Assembly: GCA_013821905.1 (NCBI GenBank)
Contig: PNJO01000011.1
Coordinates: 1 to 34,204 of the forward strand
DNA from: Sphingopyxis sp.
GTDB lineage: Bacteria > Pseudomonadota > Alphaproteobacteria > Sphingomonadales > Sphingomonadaceae
Direction: 5' to 3'
DNA: 34,204 bases
Part shown: piece by piece, positions 23,550 to 32,754 of the stretch
How the letters are laid out: every line of letters begins with the position of its first letter
How positions within the stretch are numbered: position 1 is the stretch's first letter
Made by a program: the position numbers and the translations under genes
The notes under the pieces: generated by a model
Databases searched by the model: none
Seen by the model: only the letters and a program-made list of their open reading frames with translations
Told to the model about the DNA's origin: nothing

Positions 23550-24322
23550 GCCTGTTCGACATGAGCGGCCAGGTCGCGCTGATCACCGGATCGTCGCGCG
23601 GCATCGGCAAGGCGACGGCAGAGGCGATGGCCGAACAGGGCGCGAAGGTCGTGATTTCGAGCCGCAAGGCCGACGCCTGCGAAGCGACCGCGGCGGAGAT
23701 CAACGCGAAGCACGGCGCGGGCGCCGCCATCGCCGTGCCCGCGAATATTTCCTCGAAGGACGATCTGCAAAACCTCGTCGCCGAAACGCGCCGCGCCCTC
23801 GGCAAGATCACCGCGCTCGTCTGCAACGCCGCGTCGAACCCCTATTATGGTCCCGGCCTCGATATCGGCGACGAGCAGTTCCGCAAGATCATGGACAATA
23901 ATATCCTGTCCAACCACTGGCTGATCTCCATGGTCGCGCCCGAAATGGTCGAACGCGGCGAAGGCGCGATCACGATCGTCAGCTCGATCGGCGGACTGAA
24001 AGGATCGCCGATCATCGGCGCCTATTGCATCTCCAAGGCGGCCGACATGCAGATGGCCCGCAATTTCGCGGTCGAGCTCGGCCCGAAGGGCGTGCGCGTC
24101 AACTGCATCGCGCCGGGGCTGGTGCGCACCGACATGGCGCGCGCCTTGTGGGAAGATCCCGAGACGCTCAAACGCTCGACCGCCGCATCGACGCTGAAGC
24201 GCATCGGCGAACCGCACGAGATCGCGGGCGCGGCGGTCTTCCTCGCCAGCAAGGCGGGGGCATTCACCACCGGCCAGGCCATCGTCTGCGATGGCGGGGC
24301 CACGATTTCGGGAGGCGCATGA
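23546..24322 (+). CDS. SDR family oxidoreductase
   Basis: A 258-residue short-chain dehydrogenase. TGSSRGIG binds the cofactor near residue 14, and SSRK after strand two favours NADP(H). NAAS replaces the usual NNAG, the catalytic Ser is in IVSSIGG and Tyr/Lys are in AYCISKA. The sequence pattern is like DHRS4-type and peroxisomal carbonyl reductases. The ATG overlaps the kinase stop, and the shorter frame was chosen because it starts the conserved MSLFDMSGQVALITG region. In the lva pathway an SDR reduces the 4-keto group to the 4-hydroxyl before phosphorylation; this gene, directly after the kinase, is the best candidate for that step. Substrate is inference. Confidence 0.9.
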   Translation: MSLFDMSGQVALITGSSRGIGKATAEAMAEQGAKVVISSRKADACEATAAEINAKHGAGAAIAVPANISSKDDLQNLVAETRRALGKITALVCNAASNPYYGPGLDIGDEQFRKIMDNNILSNHWLISMVAPEMVERGEGAITIVSSIGGLKGSPIIGAYCISKAADMQMARNFAVELGPKGVRVNCIAPGLVRTDMARALWEDPETLKRSTAASTLKRIGEPHEIAGAAVFLASKAGAFTTGQAIVCDGGATISGGA

Positions 24323-25125
24323 TGGGCGCATTGGACGGCAAGGTTGCAATCATCACGGGCGCGGGCAGCGGCATCGGCCGCGCGAGCGCGCTGCGCTTCG
24401 CCGCCGAGGGCGCGAAGCTCGTCATCGGCGACAAGACGGCGGCGGTGCATGAGACCGCGAAGCTGGTGAAGGACGCGGGCGGCGAGGTCGTCGCGATCGA
24501 GATCGACGCGGGCGTCGAGGCCGACGTCGCAAAGCTCGTCTCGGCTGCGAAAGACAGCTTCGGCGGGCTCGACGTTGCCTTCGCCAATGCCGGGATCATC
24601 GGCGACATGGGCGGCATCTTCGATTTCGATCCCGCCGCCTGGGCCGAGACGCTGCGCGTCAACCTGATCGGCCCCGCGCTGATGGTGAAACATGCCGGCA
24701 AGGCGATGGTCGATCAGGGCCGCGGCGGCGCGATCGTGCTGACCGCGAGCGTCGCCGGGATCAATTCGGGCGCGGGTCCGGGCGCCTATTCGGCGTCGAA
24801 GGCGGGCGTCATCAATCTCGCCAAGGTCGCGGCGCAGCAGCTGTCGACGAGCGGCGTGCGCGTCAACGCGGTGTGCCCGGGCCTCACCGAAACGGGGATG
24901 ACCAAGCCGACCTTCGATTATGCCAAGGCGAAGGAGGTCACGCACAAGCTCGGCCAGCTCAATCCGCTGCGGCGCGCGGCGCAGCCCGAGGAGCTGGCGA
25001 ACGTTGCCCTCTTCCTTGCAAGCGACCAGGCGAGCTATGTCAACGGTCAGGCCATAGCGGTCGACGGCGGACTCACCAGCTCGCATCCGGTGACGCGTCA
25101 GCTGCTGGGCCAGACCTCGCACTGA
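24322..25125 (+). CDS. SDR family oxidoreductase
   Basis: A 267-residue short-chain dehydrogenase. TGAGSGIG is the cofactor loop, GDKT after strand two carries an Asp that suggests NAD(H), NAG lies in FANAGIIGDMGG, and the catalytic residues are Ser in LTASVAG and Tyr/Lys in AYSASKA. ATG 24322 sits six bases after GGAGG, a better spacing than ATG 24319, although the latter overlaps the preceding stop as ATGA. It differs clearly from the SDR just upstream, so the pair is not a recent duplication. A role as hydroxyacyl-CoA or alcohol dehydrogenase in the operon's pathway is likely, but no substrate can be named. Confidence 0.9.
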   Translation: MGALDGKVAIITGAGSGIGRASALRFAAEGAKLVIGDKTAAVHETAKLVKDAGGEVVAIEIDAGVEADVAKLVSAAKDSFGGLDVAFANAGIIGDMGGIFDFDPAAWAETLRVNLIGPALMVKHAGKAMVDQGRGGAIVLTASVAGINSGAGPGAYSASKAGVINLAKVAAQQLSTSGVRVNAVCPGLTETGMTKPTFDYAKAKEVTHKLGQLNPLRRAAQPEELANVALFLASDQASYVNGQAIAVDGGLTSSHPVTRQLLGQTSH

Positions 25126-25137
25126 CGGAGCAAGCCC

Positions 25138-26085
25138 ATGCAATATCGTGACCTTGGCGACAGCGGCATCAGCGTTTCGGCGATCTGCCTCGGCAGCTGG
25201 CTGACCTATGGCGCCGGGGTCGACGACAGCGCGGGGCGCGCCTGCGTCGATGCGGCCTTCGACGTCGGCATCAATTTCATCGACACCGCGAACATCTATG
25301 GCCGGGGCGCGGCGGAGAGCTTTCTCGGCGACGTGTTGAGCGGTCGGCCGCGCGACTCCTATGTCCTCGCAACCAAGCTCTTCTTCCCGATGACCGAGAG
25401 CGATCGCGGCCTGTCCGCCGCGCAAATCGCGAAACAGATCGACGCGAGCCTGACGCGGCTGCGCACCGATTATATCGACCTTTATCAATGCCATCGCTAC
25501 GATCCCGAAACCCCGCTTAAGGAGACGATGGCAGCGCTCTCCGGGGTCGTGCGCAGCGGCAAGGCGCGGGCGATCGGCTTTTCCGAATGGTCGCCCGAAC
25601 AGATCGAGGCGGCGCTCGCGCTCGCGCCGCCCAGCGTCAAATTCGTGTCGAGCCAGCCGCAATACAGCCTGCTCTATCGCCGCGCCGAAAAGAAGGTCAT
25701 CCCGATCAGCATCGCGAACGGCATCGGCCAGATCGTCTGGTCGCCGCTCGCGCAGGGCGTGCTGAGCGGCAAATATCTGCCGGGCGCGGCGCTGCCCGCG
25801 GGCAGCCGCGCAACCGGCGACGACGCGCATTTCATGCAGCAGTTCCTGACCGATCCCGTGCTCGAAGCCGTGCAGGAGCTGAAGGCGGTCGCCGGCAAGG
25901 CGGAATGCTCGCTGGCGCAGCTCGCGATCGCGTGGGTGCTCGCGCAGCCCGGCATCACCAGCGCGATCGTCGGCGCGAGCCGCCCCGACCAGTTGCGCGA
26001 GACTGCGAAGGCGGCCGACCTGACCATCGACCCCGCGCTGCTCGCGGAGGCCGCTGCCATCCTCGAAGGAGTCCGCATTTCGTGA
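25138..26085 (+). CDS. Aldo/keto reductase
   Basis: A 315-residue TIM-barrel, NADP(H)-dependent carbonyl reductase. The catalytic tetrad is visible: Asp and Tyr in [12 protein letters not shown], Lys in LATKLFF, and His in YQCHRYDP. The form GSWLTYGAG near the start and the [12 protein letters not shown] block are typical of the Kv-beta/YghZ-like branch of the family. The C-terminal [12 protein letters not shown] contributes to cofactor binding. It begins 12 bases after the SDR and its stop overlaps the GTG start of the hydrolase gene. It could reduce aldehydes or ketones made from the operon's substrate; a protective role against reactive carbonyls is an alternative. Confidence 0.92.
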   Translation: MQYRDLGDSGISVSAICLGSWLTYGAGVDDSAGRACVDAAFDVGINFIDTANIYGRGAAESFLGDVLSGRPRDSYVLATKLFFPMTESDRGLSAAQIAKQIDASLTRLRTDYIDLYQCHRYDPETPLKETMAALSGVVRSGKARAIGFSEWSPEQIEAALALAPPSVKFVSSQPQYSLLYRRAEKKVIPISIANGIGQIVWSPLAQGVLSGKYLPGAALPAGSRATGDDAHFMQQFLTDPVLEAVQELKAVAGKAECSLAQLAIAWVLAQPGITSAIVGASRPDQLRETAKAADLTIDPALLAEAAAILEGVRIS

Positions 26086-27284
26086 GTCACGGTTTCGACA
26101 AGGCGCGCCTCGACCGCATCCCGGCTTTCCTCAAGGCCAAATATGTCGACACCGGCCGACTGCCGCACGCGGCGACGCTCGTGTCGCGGCACGGCGAGAT
26201 CGCCCACGAGTCGGTGATCGGCGAAGCGCGTCCCGGCGCGGCGCTGAAGGCGGATGCGATCTTCCGCATCGCCAGCATGACAAAGCCGGTCACCAGCATC
26301 GCCTTCATGATGCTGGTCGAGGAGGGCAAGGTCGCCTTGTCCGACCCGCTGGTGAAGTTCTGCCCCGAATTCAGGGATACGGGCGTTTTCGTCGCGGGCG
26401 GCGGCAACGTCCCCTTCCTGACGCGGCCACCGGCGCAGCCGATCCGCATGGTCGACCTGCTGCGCCACACCGCGGGGCTGACCTACGGCTTTCAGGAGCG
26501 CACGCCGGTCGATGCCGCCTATCGCAAGGCGCGGATCGACGATTTCGATGCCGATTACACGATGGACAGCTTCCTCGCCGGGCTCGCGAAAATCCCGCTG
26601 CAGTTCGACCCCGGCGCGCACTGGAATTATTCGATGGCGACCGACGTGCTCGGCGCGGTGATCGAACGCATCGAGGGCAAGCCCTTCGCGCAGGTTCTGC
26701 AGGAACGGATTTTCGGCCCGCTCGGCATGAAGGACACGGGCTTCAAGGTGCCCGCCGACCAGCAGCACCGGCTGACCGACTGCTACGCCTTCGACCCGAA
26801 AGAAAAGATGAAGCTGTTCGACAGCGGCGACAAGAGCCGCTGGGCCAAGGACCGCAGCTTTCATTCGGGCGGCGGCGGCCTTGCCTCGACGCTCGACGAT
26901 TATCACCGTTTCTGCCTGATGCTGCTCGGCGGCGGCAAATATGGCGACACGCGCCTCATCAGCCGCAAGACGCTCGCGCTGATGACCTCGAACCACCTCG
27001 TCGGCGGCGGCGACCTGACGCAGCACAGCGTCGGCATCTTTTCCGAGGACGAGAATGCGGGGGTCGGCTTCGGGCTCGGCTTCGCGGTCACGCTCGACCC
27101 CGCGCGCGCCGGCATCCCCGGCTCGGCAGGCGATTTCTATTGGGGCGGCATGTTCTCGACCGGCTTCTTCGTCGATCCGGTCGAGCAGATCTGCATGGTC
27201 TTCATGACCCAGCTCATGCCCTCCTCCACCTATCCCGTGCGGCGCGAGGTCAAGACGCTTGTCCACGCCGCGCTCGACGACTGA
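26082..27284 (+). CDS. Beta-lactamase-fold serine hydrolase (family VIII esterase type)
   Basis: A 400-residue serine hydrolase with the class C beta-lactamase fold and no signal peptide, so it acts in the cytosol and is unlikely to confer drug resistance. The nucleophile motif SMTK is at residues 65-68, the Tyr motif is in [12 protein letters not shown], and [10 protein letters not shown] corresponds to the KTG-like third motif. Such proteins usually cleave esters or lactones. It starts with GTG overlapping the preceding stop and is followed by the multifunctional beta-oxidation gene after 24 bases. In this operon it may open a lactone or release an acyl ester before CoA activation; that is inference. 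Confidence 0.88.
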   Translation: MSHGFDKARLDRIPAFLKAKYVDTGRLPHAATLVSRHGEIAHESVIGEARPGAALKADAIFRIASMTKPVTSIAFMMLVEEGKVALSDPLVKFCPEFRDTGVFVAGGGNVPFLTRPPAQPIRMVDLLRHTAGLTYGFQERTPVDAAYRKARIDDFDADYTMDSFLAGLAKIPLQFDPGAHWNYSMATDVLGAVIERIEGKPFAQVLQERIFGPLGMKDTGFKVPADQQHRLTDCYAFDPKEKMKLFDSGDKSRWAKDRSFHSGGGGLASTLDDYHRFCLMLLGGGKYGDTRLISRKTLALMTSNHLVGGGDLTQHSVGIFSEDENAGVGFGLGFAVTLDPARAGIPGSAGDFYWGGMFSTGFFVDPVEQICMVFMTQLMPSSTYPVRREVKTLVHAALDD

Positions 27285-27308
27285 CAACCAGACCCAAGGA
27301 GTTCCCCC

Positions 27309-29342
27309 ATGTCCGAAGACACCCCCGTTTCCGTCACGCTGGAAAAGGACGGCGACGTCGCCGTCATCATCGTCAACAACCCGCCGGTGAACGCCCTGAG
27401 CTGGCACGTCCGCCAGGGCCTCGAAGACCAGTTCAAGGCCGCGCTGGCCGATGACGGCGTCAAGGCGATCGTCCTGCGCTGTGCGGGCGCGACCTTCATC
27501 GCGGGTGCCGACATCAGCGAATTCGGCAAGCCGCCGCGCGGCCCCGATTTCAACGCAGTGCTCAACAGCATCGAGGCGGCGCCCAAGCCGGTCGTCGCGG
27601 CGATCCACGGCACGGCGCTCGGCGGCGGGCTCGAAACCGCGCTTGTCTGCCACTATCGCGTCGCGGTGCCGTCGGCGAAGCTCGGCGTTCCCGAGGTGAA
27701 GCTCGGCCTGCTGCCCGGCGCCGGCGGCACGCAGCGCCTGCCGCGCGTCGTCGGCGTCGAGGCCGCCGCGACGATGACCTCGACCGGCGATCCGCTGCCC
27801 GCCGCAAAGGCGAAGGAGCTTGGCCTCGTCGACGAACTCGCGGGCGAGGACAGCCTTGCCGCCGACGCGATCGCCTTTGCACGCGCGAAGATCGCCGACG
27901 GCCCGCGCCCGACGCGCGAACGCCCGGTGTTCGGCGACGTCGCGGTGATCGAACAGCTGAAAGCCGCCAATGCCAAGCGCTGGCGCGGTTTCGAGGCGCC
28001 CTACGCCAACCTCGCCTGCGTCGAGGCGGCGACGCGGCTTCCTTTCGAGGAAGGTCTGGCCTTCGAGCGCGAACAGTTCATGAAGCTGATGTTCGGCAGT
28101 CAGTCGGCGGCGCAGCGCCACATCTTCTTCGCCGAGCGCCAGGCCGCGAAGATCGACGGCCTGCCCAAGGACACGCAGCTGCGCGACATCAGGAAGGTCG
28201 GCGTGATCGGCGCCGGCACGATGGGCGGCGGCATTTCGATGAACTTCCTGCAGAAGGGCATCCCGGTCACGATCGTCGAGATGGCGCAGGACGCGCTCGA
28301 CCGCGGCGTCGGCGTGGTTCGCAAGAATTACGACGCGAGCGCCGCGAAGGGCCGCTTCAAGCCCGAACAGGTCGACGCGATGATGGGGATCCTCACCCCC
28401 AGCCTCAGCCTCGACGATCTCGCCGACTGCGACCTCATCATCGAGGCGGTCTATGAGAATATGGACGTCAAGAAGGACATCTTCGGCAAGCTCGACAAGA
28501 TCGCAAAGCCCGGCGCGATCCTCGCGTCGAACACCAGCTATCTCGACATCGACGAGATCGCGACCGCGACGAGCCGCCCCGGCGACGTGCTCGGCATGCA
28601 CTTCTTCTCGCCCGCCAATGTCATGAAGCTGCTCGAGGTCGTGCGCGGCGACAAGACCGCGCCCGACGCGCTCGCGACCGCGATGGCGATCGGCAAGAAG
28701 ATCGGCAAGGTCGCGGTGGTCGCGGGCGTGTGCGACGGCTTCATCGGCAACCGCATGCTCAAGCCCCGCCAGGTCGAGGCGATGAAGCTGCTGCTCGAAG
28801 GCGCGACCCCGGCGCAGGTCGACAAGGTGCATGTCGATTTCGGCATGCCGATGGGGCCGTTCCAGATGAGCGACCTCGCGGGCGTCGATATCGGCTGGCA
28901 CCGCGACCCGAACCGCATCGAGAGCATCCGCGACGCACTCGCCGCCGAAGGCCGCTGGGGTCAGAAGAAGCAGGCGGGCTTCTACGACTATGACGAGAAG
29001 CGCAATCCGTCGGAAAGCCCGCGTGTCGCCGAGATCATCGAGGAGTTCCGCAAGCGCGAAGGCGTCGCGAAGCGCGAGATCAGCGCGCAGGAAATTATCG
29101 AGCGCACGCTTTATCCGATGGTCAACGAAGGTGCGCTGATCCTGTCCGAGGGCAAGGCGCAGCGCGCGTCGGACATCGATGTCGTGTGGATCTATGGCTA
29201 TGGCTGGCCGGTCTATCGCGGCGGCCCGATGTTCTGGGCGGGGCTCGAGGGCACCGACAAGATCGTCGCCGCGCTCGAAAAACATGGTTTCGAGATCGCG
29301 CCGCTGCTCAAGGAGAAGGCGGAGGCGAAGGCGGGCTTCTAG
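27309..29342 (+). CDS. Bifunctional enoyl-CoA hydratase/3-hydroxyacyl-CoA dehydrogenase
   Basis: A 677-residue multifunctional beta-oxidation enzyme that hydrates 2-enoyl-CoA and oxidises the product to 3-ketoacyl-CoA. The crotonase half holds both catalytic Glu residues, Glu109 in ALGGGLETA and Glu129 in [15 protein letters not shown]. The NAD loop [14 protein letters not shown] starts near residue 297, the dehydrogenase His is in [10 protein letters not shown], and the tail has two C-terminal helical domains. It is shorter than E. coli FadB (about 730) and resembles peroxisomal MFE-1. AAGGAG precedes the ATG. As last gene of the operon it takes the enoyl-CoA made by the ACAD10/11-type enzyme. 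An intrinsic terminator follows at 29367. Confidence 0.95.
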   Translation: MSEDTPVSVTLEKDGDVAVIIVNNPPVNALSWHVRQGLEDQFKAALADDGVKAIVLRCAGATFIAGADISEFGKPPRGPDFNAVLNSIEAAPKPVVAAIHGTALGGGLETALVCHYRVAVPSAKLGVPEVKLGLLPGAGGTQRLPRVVGVEAAATMTSTGDPLPAAKAKELGLVDELAGEDSLAADAIAFARAKIADGPRPTRERPVFGDVAVIEQLKAANAKRWRGFEAPYANLACVEAATRLPFEEGLAFEREQFMKLMFGSQSAAQRHIFFAERQAAKIDGLPKDTQLRDIRKVGVIGAGTMGGGISMNFLQKGIPVTIVEMAQDALDRGVGVVRKNYDASAAKGRFKPEQVDAMMGILTPSLSLDDLADCDLIIEAVYENMDVKKDIFGKLDKIAKPGAILASNTSYLDIDEIATATSRPGDVLGMHFFSPANVMKLLEVVRGDKTAPDALATAMAIGKKIGKVAVVAGVCDGFIGNRMLKPRQVEAMKLLLEGATPAQVDKVHVDFGMPMGPFQMSDLAGVDIGWHRDPNRIESIRDALAAEGRWGQKKQAGFYDYDEKRNPSESPRVAEIIEEFRKREGVAKREISAQEIIERTLYPMVNEGALILSEGKAQRASDIDVVWIYGYGWPVYRGGPMFWAGLEGTDKIVAALEKHGFEIAPLLKEKAEAKAGF

Positions 29343-29366
29343 GCCGCCTTTCGCGCAGAAAAGGAT

Positions 29367-29405
29367 GGCCGTCTGTCCCGCCGTGGGGCAGGCGGCCTTT
29401 CTTTT
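29367..29405 (+). terminator. Intrinsic terminator of the eight-gene operon
   Basis: GGCCGTCTGTCCC pairs with GGGGCAGGCGGCC over 13 bp (two G-T pairs) around a five-base loop, followed by TTTCTTTT. It begins 24 bases after the last stop. This is the clearest Rho-independent terminator in the window. Confidence 0.85.
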
Positions 29406-29486
29406 GCCCCGCCGCCGCCGCGGGCATGAGCAAAAACTTGCGATTCAGGGTTAAAGCACTGGCAAGACCTGCCGTCAGGGCAGAGC

Positions 29487-29717
29487 ATGAACGCCATGTC
29501 CGCCCTCGCCGTCCTCCTGCTCGCCGGCAGCGCGCCGGCCGCAGCCCCCGTGCCGCAGGCGACCGCGGTCGGCGTGGCGCGCGCGCGGATCATCGCGCCC
29601 GCCGAGGTGCGGCGCGTGGAAGGCCGCATCGAAGTGCGCACCGGCGATGGCAAGGCGCCGACGCAGGTGCACCGCACCGAGCGCCGCGATGGCGGCGAGA
29701 CCGCGGATTTTTATTGA
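29487..29717 (+). CDS. Small secreted hypothetical protein
   Basis: A 76-residue protein with an N-terminal signal peptide (residues ~1-20, cleaved near APAAA) and a short mature part rich in Arg, Glu and Gly. VARARIIAPAEVRRVEG resembles small exported proteins common in sphingomonads with the pattern A-x-A-R-I-x-x-P. No function is known. It lies 81 bases after the operon terminator, so it has its own transcription. No strong ribosome binding site is visible, and Met4 is an alternative start. The gene is probable but not certain. Confidence 0.6.
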   Translation: MNAMSALAVLLLAGSAPAAAPVPQATAVGVARARIIAPAEVRRVEGRIEVRTGDGKAPTQVHRTERRDGGETADFY

Positions 29718-29753
29718 GACACTTGTCGCAACAGCGACGTTTCAGCCAACCCT

Positions 29754-29832
29754 CGTCATTCCCGCGAAGGCGGGAATCCCGCTTTTTCCTTCGCCGTCGT
29801 CAAGCGGGATCCCCGCCTTCGCGGGGATGACG
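29754..29832. repeat. REP-like paired hairpin, family A variant
   Basis: CGTCATTCCCGCGAAGGCGGGAAT and ATCCCCGCCTTCGCGGGGATGACG face each other between convergent genes. Outer ends are complementary, as in the other copies. It may also end transcription from both sides. Confidence 0.75.
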
Positions 29833-29854
29833 AAAGAAGAGCCAAAGGCGGCTC

Positions 29855-30730
29855 TCAGCCCTGCAACGTCGTGATGATCGCCGAAAAATCGCGGCCGTCC
29901 TTGTCGGCTTCGACAAAGGCTTCGTAGAGTTCGCGCGCCTTCGACCCCATCGGAACATCGGCATCGACGCTCGCCGCCGCCTCCATCGCCAGACGCAAAT
30001 CCTTGAGCATCAGCGCCGCGGCGAAGCCGCCGCGATAGCCATTGTCGGCGGGCGTCGTCGGACCGACGCCGGGCAGCGGCGCATAGCTGGTCAGCGACCA
30101 GCACTGCCCCGACGACACGCTAGCGATGTCGAAGAATTTCTGCGGATCGAGGCCGAGCTTCTGCGCGAGCGCCAGCGTCTCGCACGTCGCGATCATCGAC
30201 GCACCGAGCAGCATGTTGTTGCAGATTTTCGCGCCCTGCCCCGCGCCCGCGTCGCCGGCGTGGATCACCGCCTTGCCCATTTTCGCGAGGATCGGTTCGG
30301 CGCGCGCGAAACCCTCGTCGGTACCGCCGACCATGAAGGTCAGCGTGCCCGCATTGGCGGCCGCGATGCCGCCCGACACCGGCGCGTCGACCGCGACGAG
30401 GCCCTTTGCGGTCGCCGCCTCGATATTGGCGCGCGTGGTCGCGACGTCGATCGTCGAGCAATCGAGGAGCAACGTGCCGGGTGCCGCGTTCGGGAAGACA
30501 TCGCCTTCATAGACGCCCGCGACATGCTTGCCCGCGGGAAGCATCGTCACCACCGCTTCGGCGCCGGTCACGGCTTCGGCCGTCGATGCGGCGCGGGTGC
30601 AGCCCGCCTCGACCGCACGCGCCAGCGCCTCTTCGCTGAGGTCGAAGGCGCGCACCTCATGCCCCGCCTTGGCGAGGTTGGCGGCCATGCCGCCGCCCAT
30701 ATTGCCGAGTCCGATAAAGGCGATTTTCAT
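29855..30730 (-). CDS. mmsB: 3-hydroxyisobutyrate dehydrogenase
   Basis: This NAD-dependent enzyme oxidises 3-hydroxyisobutyrate to methylmalonate semialdehyde in valine breakdown. The protein has 291 residues. The Rossmann loop IGLGNMGGGMAANL is at the start, the substrate motif DAPVSGGIAAANAGTLTFM is near residue 115, and the catalytic Lys is in GQGAKICNNMLLG (~168). The order of motifs and length are those of MmsB/HIBADH and not of tartronate semialdehyde reductase, although the two families are close. It is the last gene of the leftward valine cluster, after 118 bases of repeat behind the enoyl-CoA hydratase. The next enzyme, methylmalonate semialdehyde dehydrogenase (mmsA), is not in the window. 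Confidence 0.95.
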   Translation of the reverse strand: MKIAFIGLGNMGGGMAANLAKAGHEVRAFDLSEEALARAVEAGCTRAASTAEAVTGAEAVVTMLPAGKHVAGVYEGDVFPNAAPGTLLLDCSTIDVATTRANIEAATAKGLVAVDAPVSGGIAAANAGTLTFMVGGTDEGFARAEPILAKMGKAVIHAGDAGAGQGAKICNNMLLGASMIATCETLALAQKLGLDPQKFFDIASVSSGQCWSLTSYAPLPGVGPTTPADNGYRGGFAAALMLKDLRLAMEAAASVDADVPMGSKARELYEAFVEADKDGRDFSAIITTLQG

Positions 30731-30735
30731 AGTCT

Positions 30736-30843
30736 CTCCCCTCCCGCTTGCGGGAGGGGCCGGGGGAGGGCCTGTCCCGAATATTGCAATGGCGAGGAGG
30801 AAACAGGCCCTCCCCTGACCCCTCCCGCAAGCGGGAGGGGAAC
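30736..30843. repeat. GC-rich paired hairpin, family B
   Basis: CCCCTCCCGCTTGCGGGAGGGG and CCCCTCCCGCAAGCGGGAGGGG are near-perfect hairpins at the two ends, with GGGAGGGCCTGT and ACAGGCCCTCCC inside them also complementary. The whole element can form one long stem in the gap between the hydratase and mmsB genes. It shares its outer hairpin with the element at 14940. Confidence 0.8.
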
Positions 30844-30848
30844 CCGGC

Positions 30849-31631
30849 TCACCGCCCCTTCCACACGCCTTCGCGTTTCTCGATGAAGGCGGCCATGCCT
30901 TCGGCCTTGTCCTCGGTCGCGGCGAGGATCTGGAACAGGCGGCGTTCGTAGATCAGCCCCTGATCGAGCGTCGTTTCGAACGCGGTGTTGACCATGTCCT
31001 TGTTCACCATCGCGGCCATCGGCGGCATTGCGGCGATCGTGGTTGCGGTCTTCACCGCTTCGTCGATCAGCGTTTCGTGCGAGACAACACGCGCAACGAG
31101 GCCCGAACGTTCGGCTTCGGCGGCGTCCATCATCCGGCCGGTCAGGCACATTTCCATCGCCTTCGCCTTGCCGATCGCGCGCGTCAGCCGCTGCGACCCG
31201 CCCATGCCCGGCGCGACGCCGAGCTTGATTTCGGGCTGGCCGAATTTCGCCTTGTCCGACGCGATGATGAAGTCGGCCATCATCGCGAGCTCGCAGCCGC
31301 CGCCCAAGGCAAAGCCGTTGACCGCGGCGATCCACGGCTTGCGGACCTTCTTCACGAAGTCGCTCGTCCATTTCGAGAAGAAATCCTCGAGATAGAAATC
31401 GGCGGCGGGCTTTTCGGCCATTTCCTTGATGTCGGCGCCCGCGGCGAACGCCTTGTCGCCCGTTCCGGTGAGCACCGCGCAGCGCTGGCTGTCGTCGGCC
31501 TCGAACGCGGCAAAGGCCGCGATCAGGTCATCGAGCACGCCCGAGTTCAGCGCGTTGAGCGCCTGCGGGCGATTGAGCGTCACCAGCGTGACGGCGCCGC
31601 GCGTTTCGACGAGGAGGGTTTCGTATGTCAT
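30849..31631 (-). CDS. Enoyl-CoA hydratase (valine branch)
   Basis: A 260-residue short-chain crotonase that adds water to 2-enoyl-CoA. Both catalytic Glu residues are present: in [11 protein letters not shown] and in [29 protein letters not shown] forms the oxyanion-hole region. In this cluster the likely substrate is methacrylyl-CoA, hydrated to 3-hydroxyisobutyryl-CoA; other short enoyl-CoAs are probable too. It lies between the hydrolase and mmsB genes with repeats on both sides (31646-31705 and 30736-30843), so expression within the cluster may be uneven. Length and motifs match mitochondrial ECHS1 and bacterial relatives. Confidence 0.93.
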   Translation of the reverse strand: MTYETLLVETRGAVTLVTLNRPQALNALNSGVLDDLIAAFAAFEADDSQRCAVLTGTGDKAFAAGADIKEMAEKPAADFYLEDFFSKWTSDFVKKVRKPWIAAVNGFALGGGCELAMMADFIIASDKAKFGQPEIKLGVAPGMGGSQRLTRAIGKAKAMEMCLTGRMMDAAEAERSGLVARVVSHETLIDEAVKTATTIAAMPPMAAMVNKDMVNTAFETTLDQGLIYERRLFQILAATEDKAEGMAAFIEKREGVWKGR

Positions 31632-31645
31632 TCGGCAATCTCCTT

Positions 31646-31705
31646 CGTCATTCCGGCGAAGGCCGGAATCTCGACGGTGAGACCCCGGCCTCCGCCGGGG
31701 TGACG
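31646..31705. repeat. REP-like paired hairpin, family A, compact
   Basis: CGTCATTCCGGCGAAGGCCGGAAT and ACCCCGGCCTCCGCCGGGGTGACGA are facing arms with only a short spacer, in the 76-base gap before the hydratase gene. Confidence 0.75.
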
Positions 31706-31707
31706 AT

Positions 31708-32754
31708 TTAGGTTAGAGGGGTCCATTTCTCGGCTTCGGGCAGCGGCGCGAAGATCGCGTCGATCCAGTCGTCAGTGACGGCTTCGGGGGTCGGCGGATC
31801 CCATTTCGGACTGTTGTCCTTGTCGACGATCAGAGCGCGGACGCCCTCGATGAAGTCGTGCATCCGGACGACGCGGCTGCCGATCGCATATTCCTGCGTC
31901 ATCTGCGCCGTAAAGTCGTGCATCACGGCACCTTCCTTGAGCTGGCGCAGCGCAACCTTGCAGGTTTGCGGCGACTTGCCGTGCAGCGCCGCCAGTTCCT
32001 TCTCCGCCCATTCGCCGCCATCGGTTTCGAGCGCCGCAAGGATGTCCTCATAGGTGTCGCTCGCAAAGAGCCGGTTGATCTTGTCGATCTGGCCGGTGAT
32101 CGCAGCGGGCGGCGCGGTGACAGACAATTCGCCGAGGATGCCGCCGATGCGGTCGGGGTGCGCAGCGATGCGCTCCTTGGCTTCGGTCAGCCGCTCGGAC
32201 GGCAGATAGTGTGTCGCGAGGCCGAGCGCGAGGCACTCTGCCCCGTCGAGCCGCGCGCCGGTGAGCGCGAGGAAGACGCCGACGCGGCCTTCGAGCCGGG
32301 GCAGATACCAGCCGCCGCCGACGTCGGGGAACAGGCCGATCCCCGTCTCGGGCATAGCAAACCGCGTATGCTCGGTCGCGACGCGATATTTCGCGGGCTG
32401 CGAGATGCCGACCCCGCCGCCCATCGTGATGCCGTCCATGAAGGCGACGACGGGCTTGGGATAGGTGAAGAGCAGATGGTTGAGGCGATATTCGGTGTGG
32501 AAGAAGAGGCGCGCTTCGACTCCGTCCTTCGCGCCGCTTGTCGCCAACATGCGGATATCGCCGCCCGCGCAGAAGCCGCGGCCCTCGCTGTGGTCGATGA
32601 TCACCGCCTCGACGGCGCCGTCGTCGCGCCACGCCAGCAGCGCCTCGATCATCGCCTGACACATCGGCAGGTTGAGCGCGTGGATCGCCTTCGGGCGGTT
32701 GAGCGACAGCCGGCCGATACGGCCATCGGTCGAAATCAAGACATCTTCGGTCAT
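31708..32754 (-). CDS. 3-hydroxyisobutyryl-CoA hydrolase
   Basis: A crotonase-fold thioesterase that frees 3-hydroxyisobutyrate from CoA in valine degradation. It has 348 residues, longer than the hydratases because of a C-terminal helical extension typical of [18 protein letters not shown] and [12 protein letters not shown] form the oxyanion region, and [19 protein letters not shown] contains the Glu and the Asp characteristic of the hydrolases. Its ATG overlaps the stop of the isobutyryl-CoA dehydrogenase gene by four bases, so translation is coupled. Removing methacrylyl-CoA-derived thioester quickly matters because methacrylyl-CoA is toxic, which fits tight clustering with the enzymes before and after. 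Confidence 0.94.
   Translation of the reverse strand: MTEDVLISTDGRIGRLSLNRPKAIHALNLPMCQAMIEALLAWRDDGAVEAVIIDHSEGRGFCAGGDIRMLATSGAKDGVEARLFFHTEYRLNHLLFTYPKPVVAFMDGITMGGGVGISQPAKYRVATEHTRFAMPETGIGLFPDVGGGWYLPRLEGRVGVFLALTGARLDGAECLALGLATHYLPSERLTEAKERIAAHPDRIGGILGELSVTAPPAAITGQIDKINRLFASDTYEDILAALETDGGEWAEKELAALHGKSPQTCKVALRQLKEGAVMHDFTAQMTQEYAIGSRVVRMHDFIEGVRALIVDKDNSPKWDPPTPEAVTDDWIDAIFAPLPEAEKWTPLT

Noticed and set aside
26082-27284. Beta-lactamase
   Set aside because: There is no signal peptide, and the context is metabolic; family VIII-type esterases share the same motifs.
25674-29285. A 1203-codon open frame on the minus strand opposite the hydrolase and hydratase/dehydrogenase genes
   Set aside because: Its translation is rich in Arg, Asp, His and Ala with no known domain, and the opposite strand holds clear enzymes with intact motifs. 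It is an antisense artefact of high GC at third codon positions.
29754-29832. CRISPR array or part of one
   Set aside because: The repeats are single paired hairpins at scattered sites, not direct repeats with regular spacers, and no cas gene is present.
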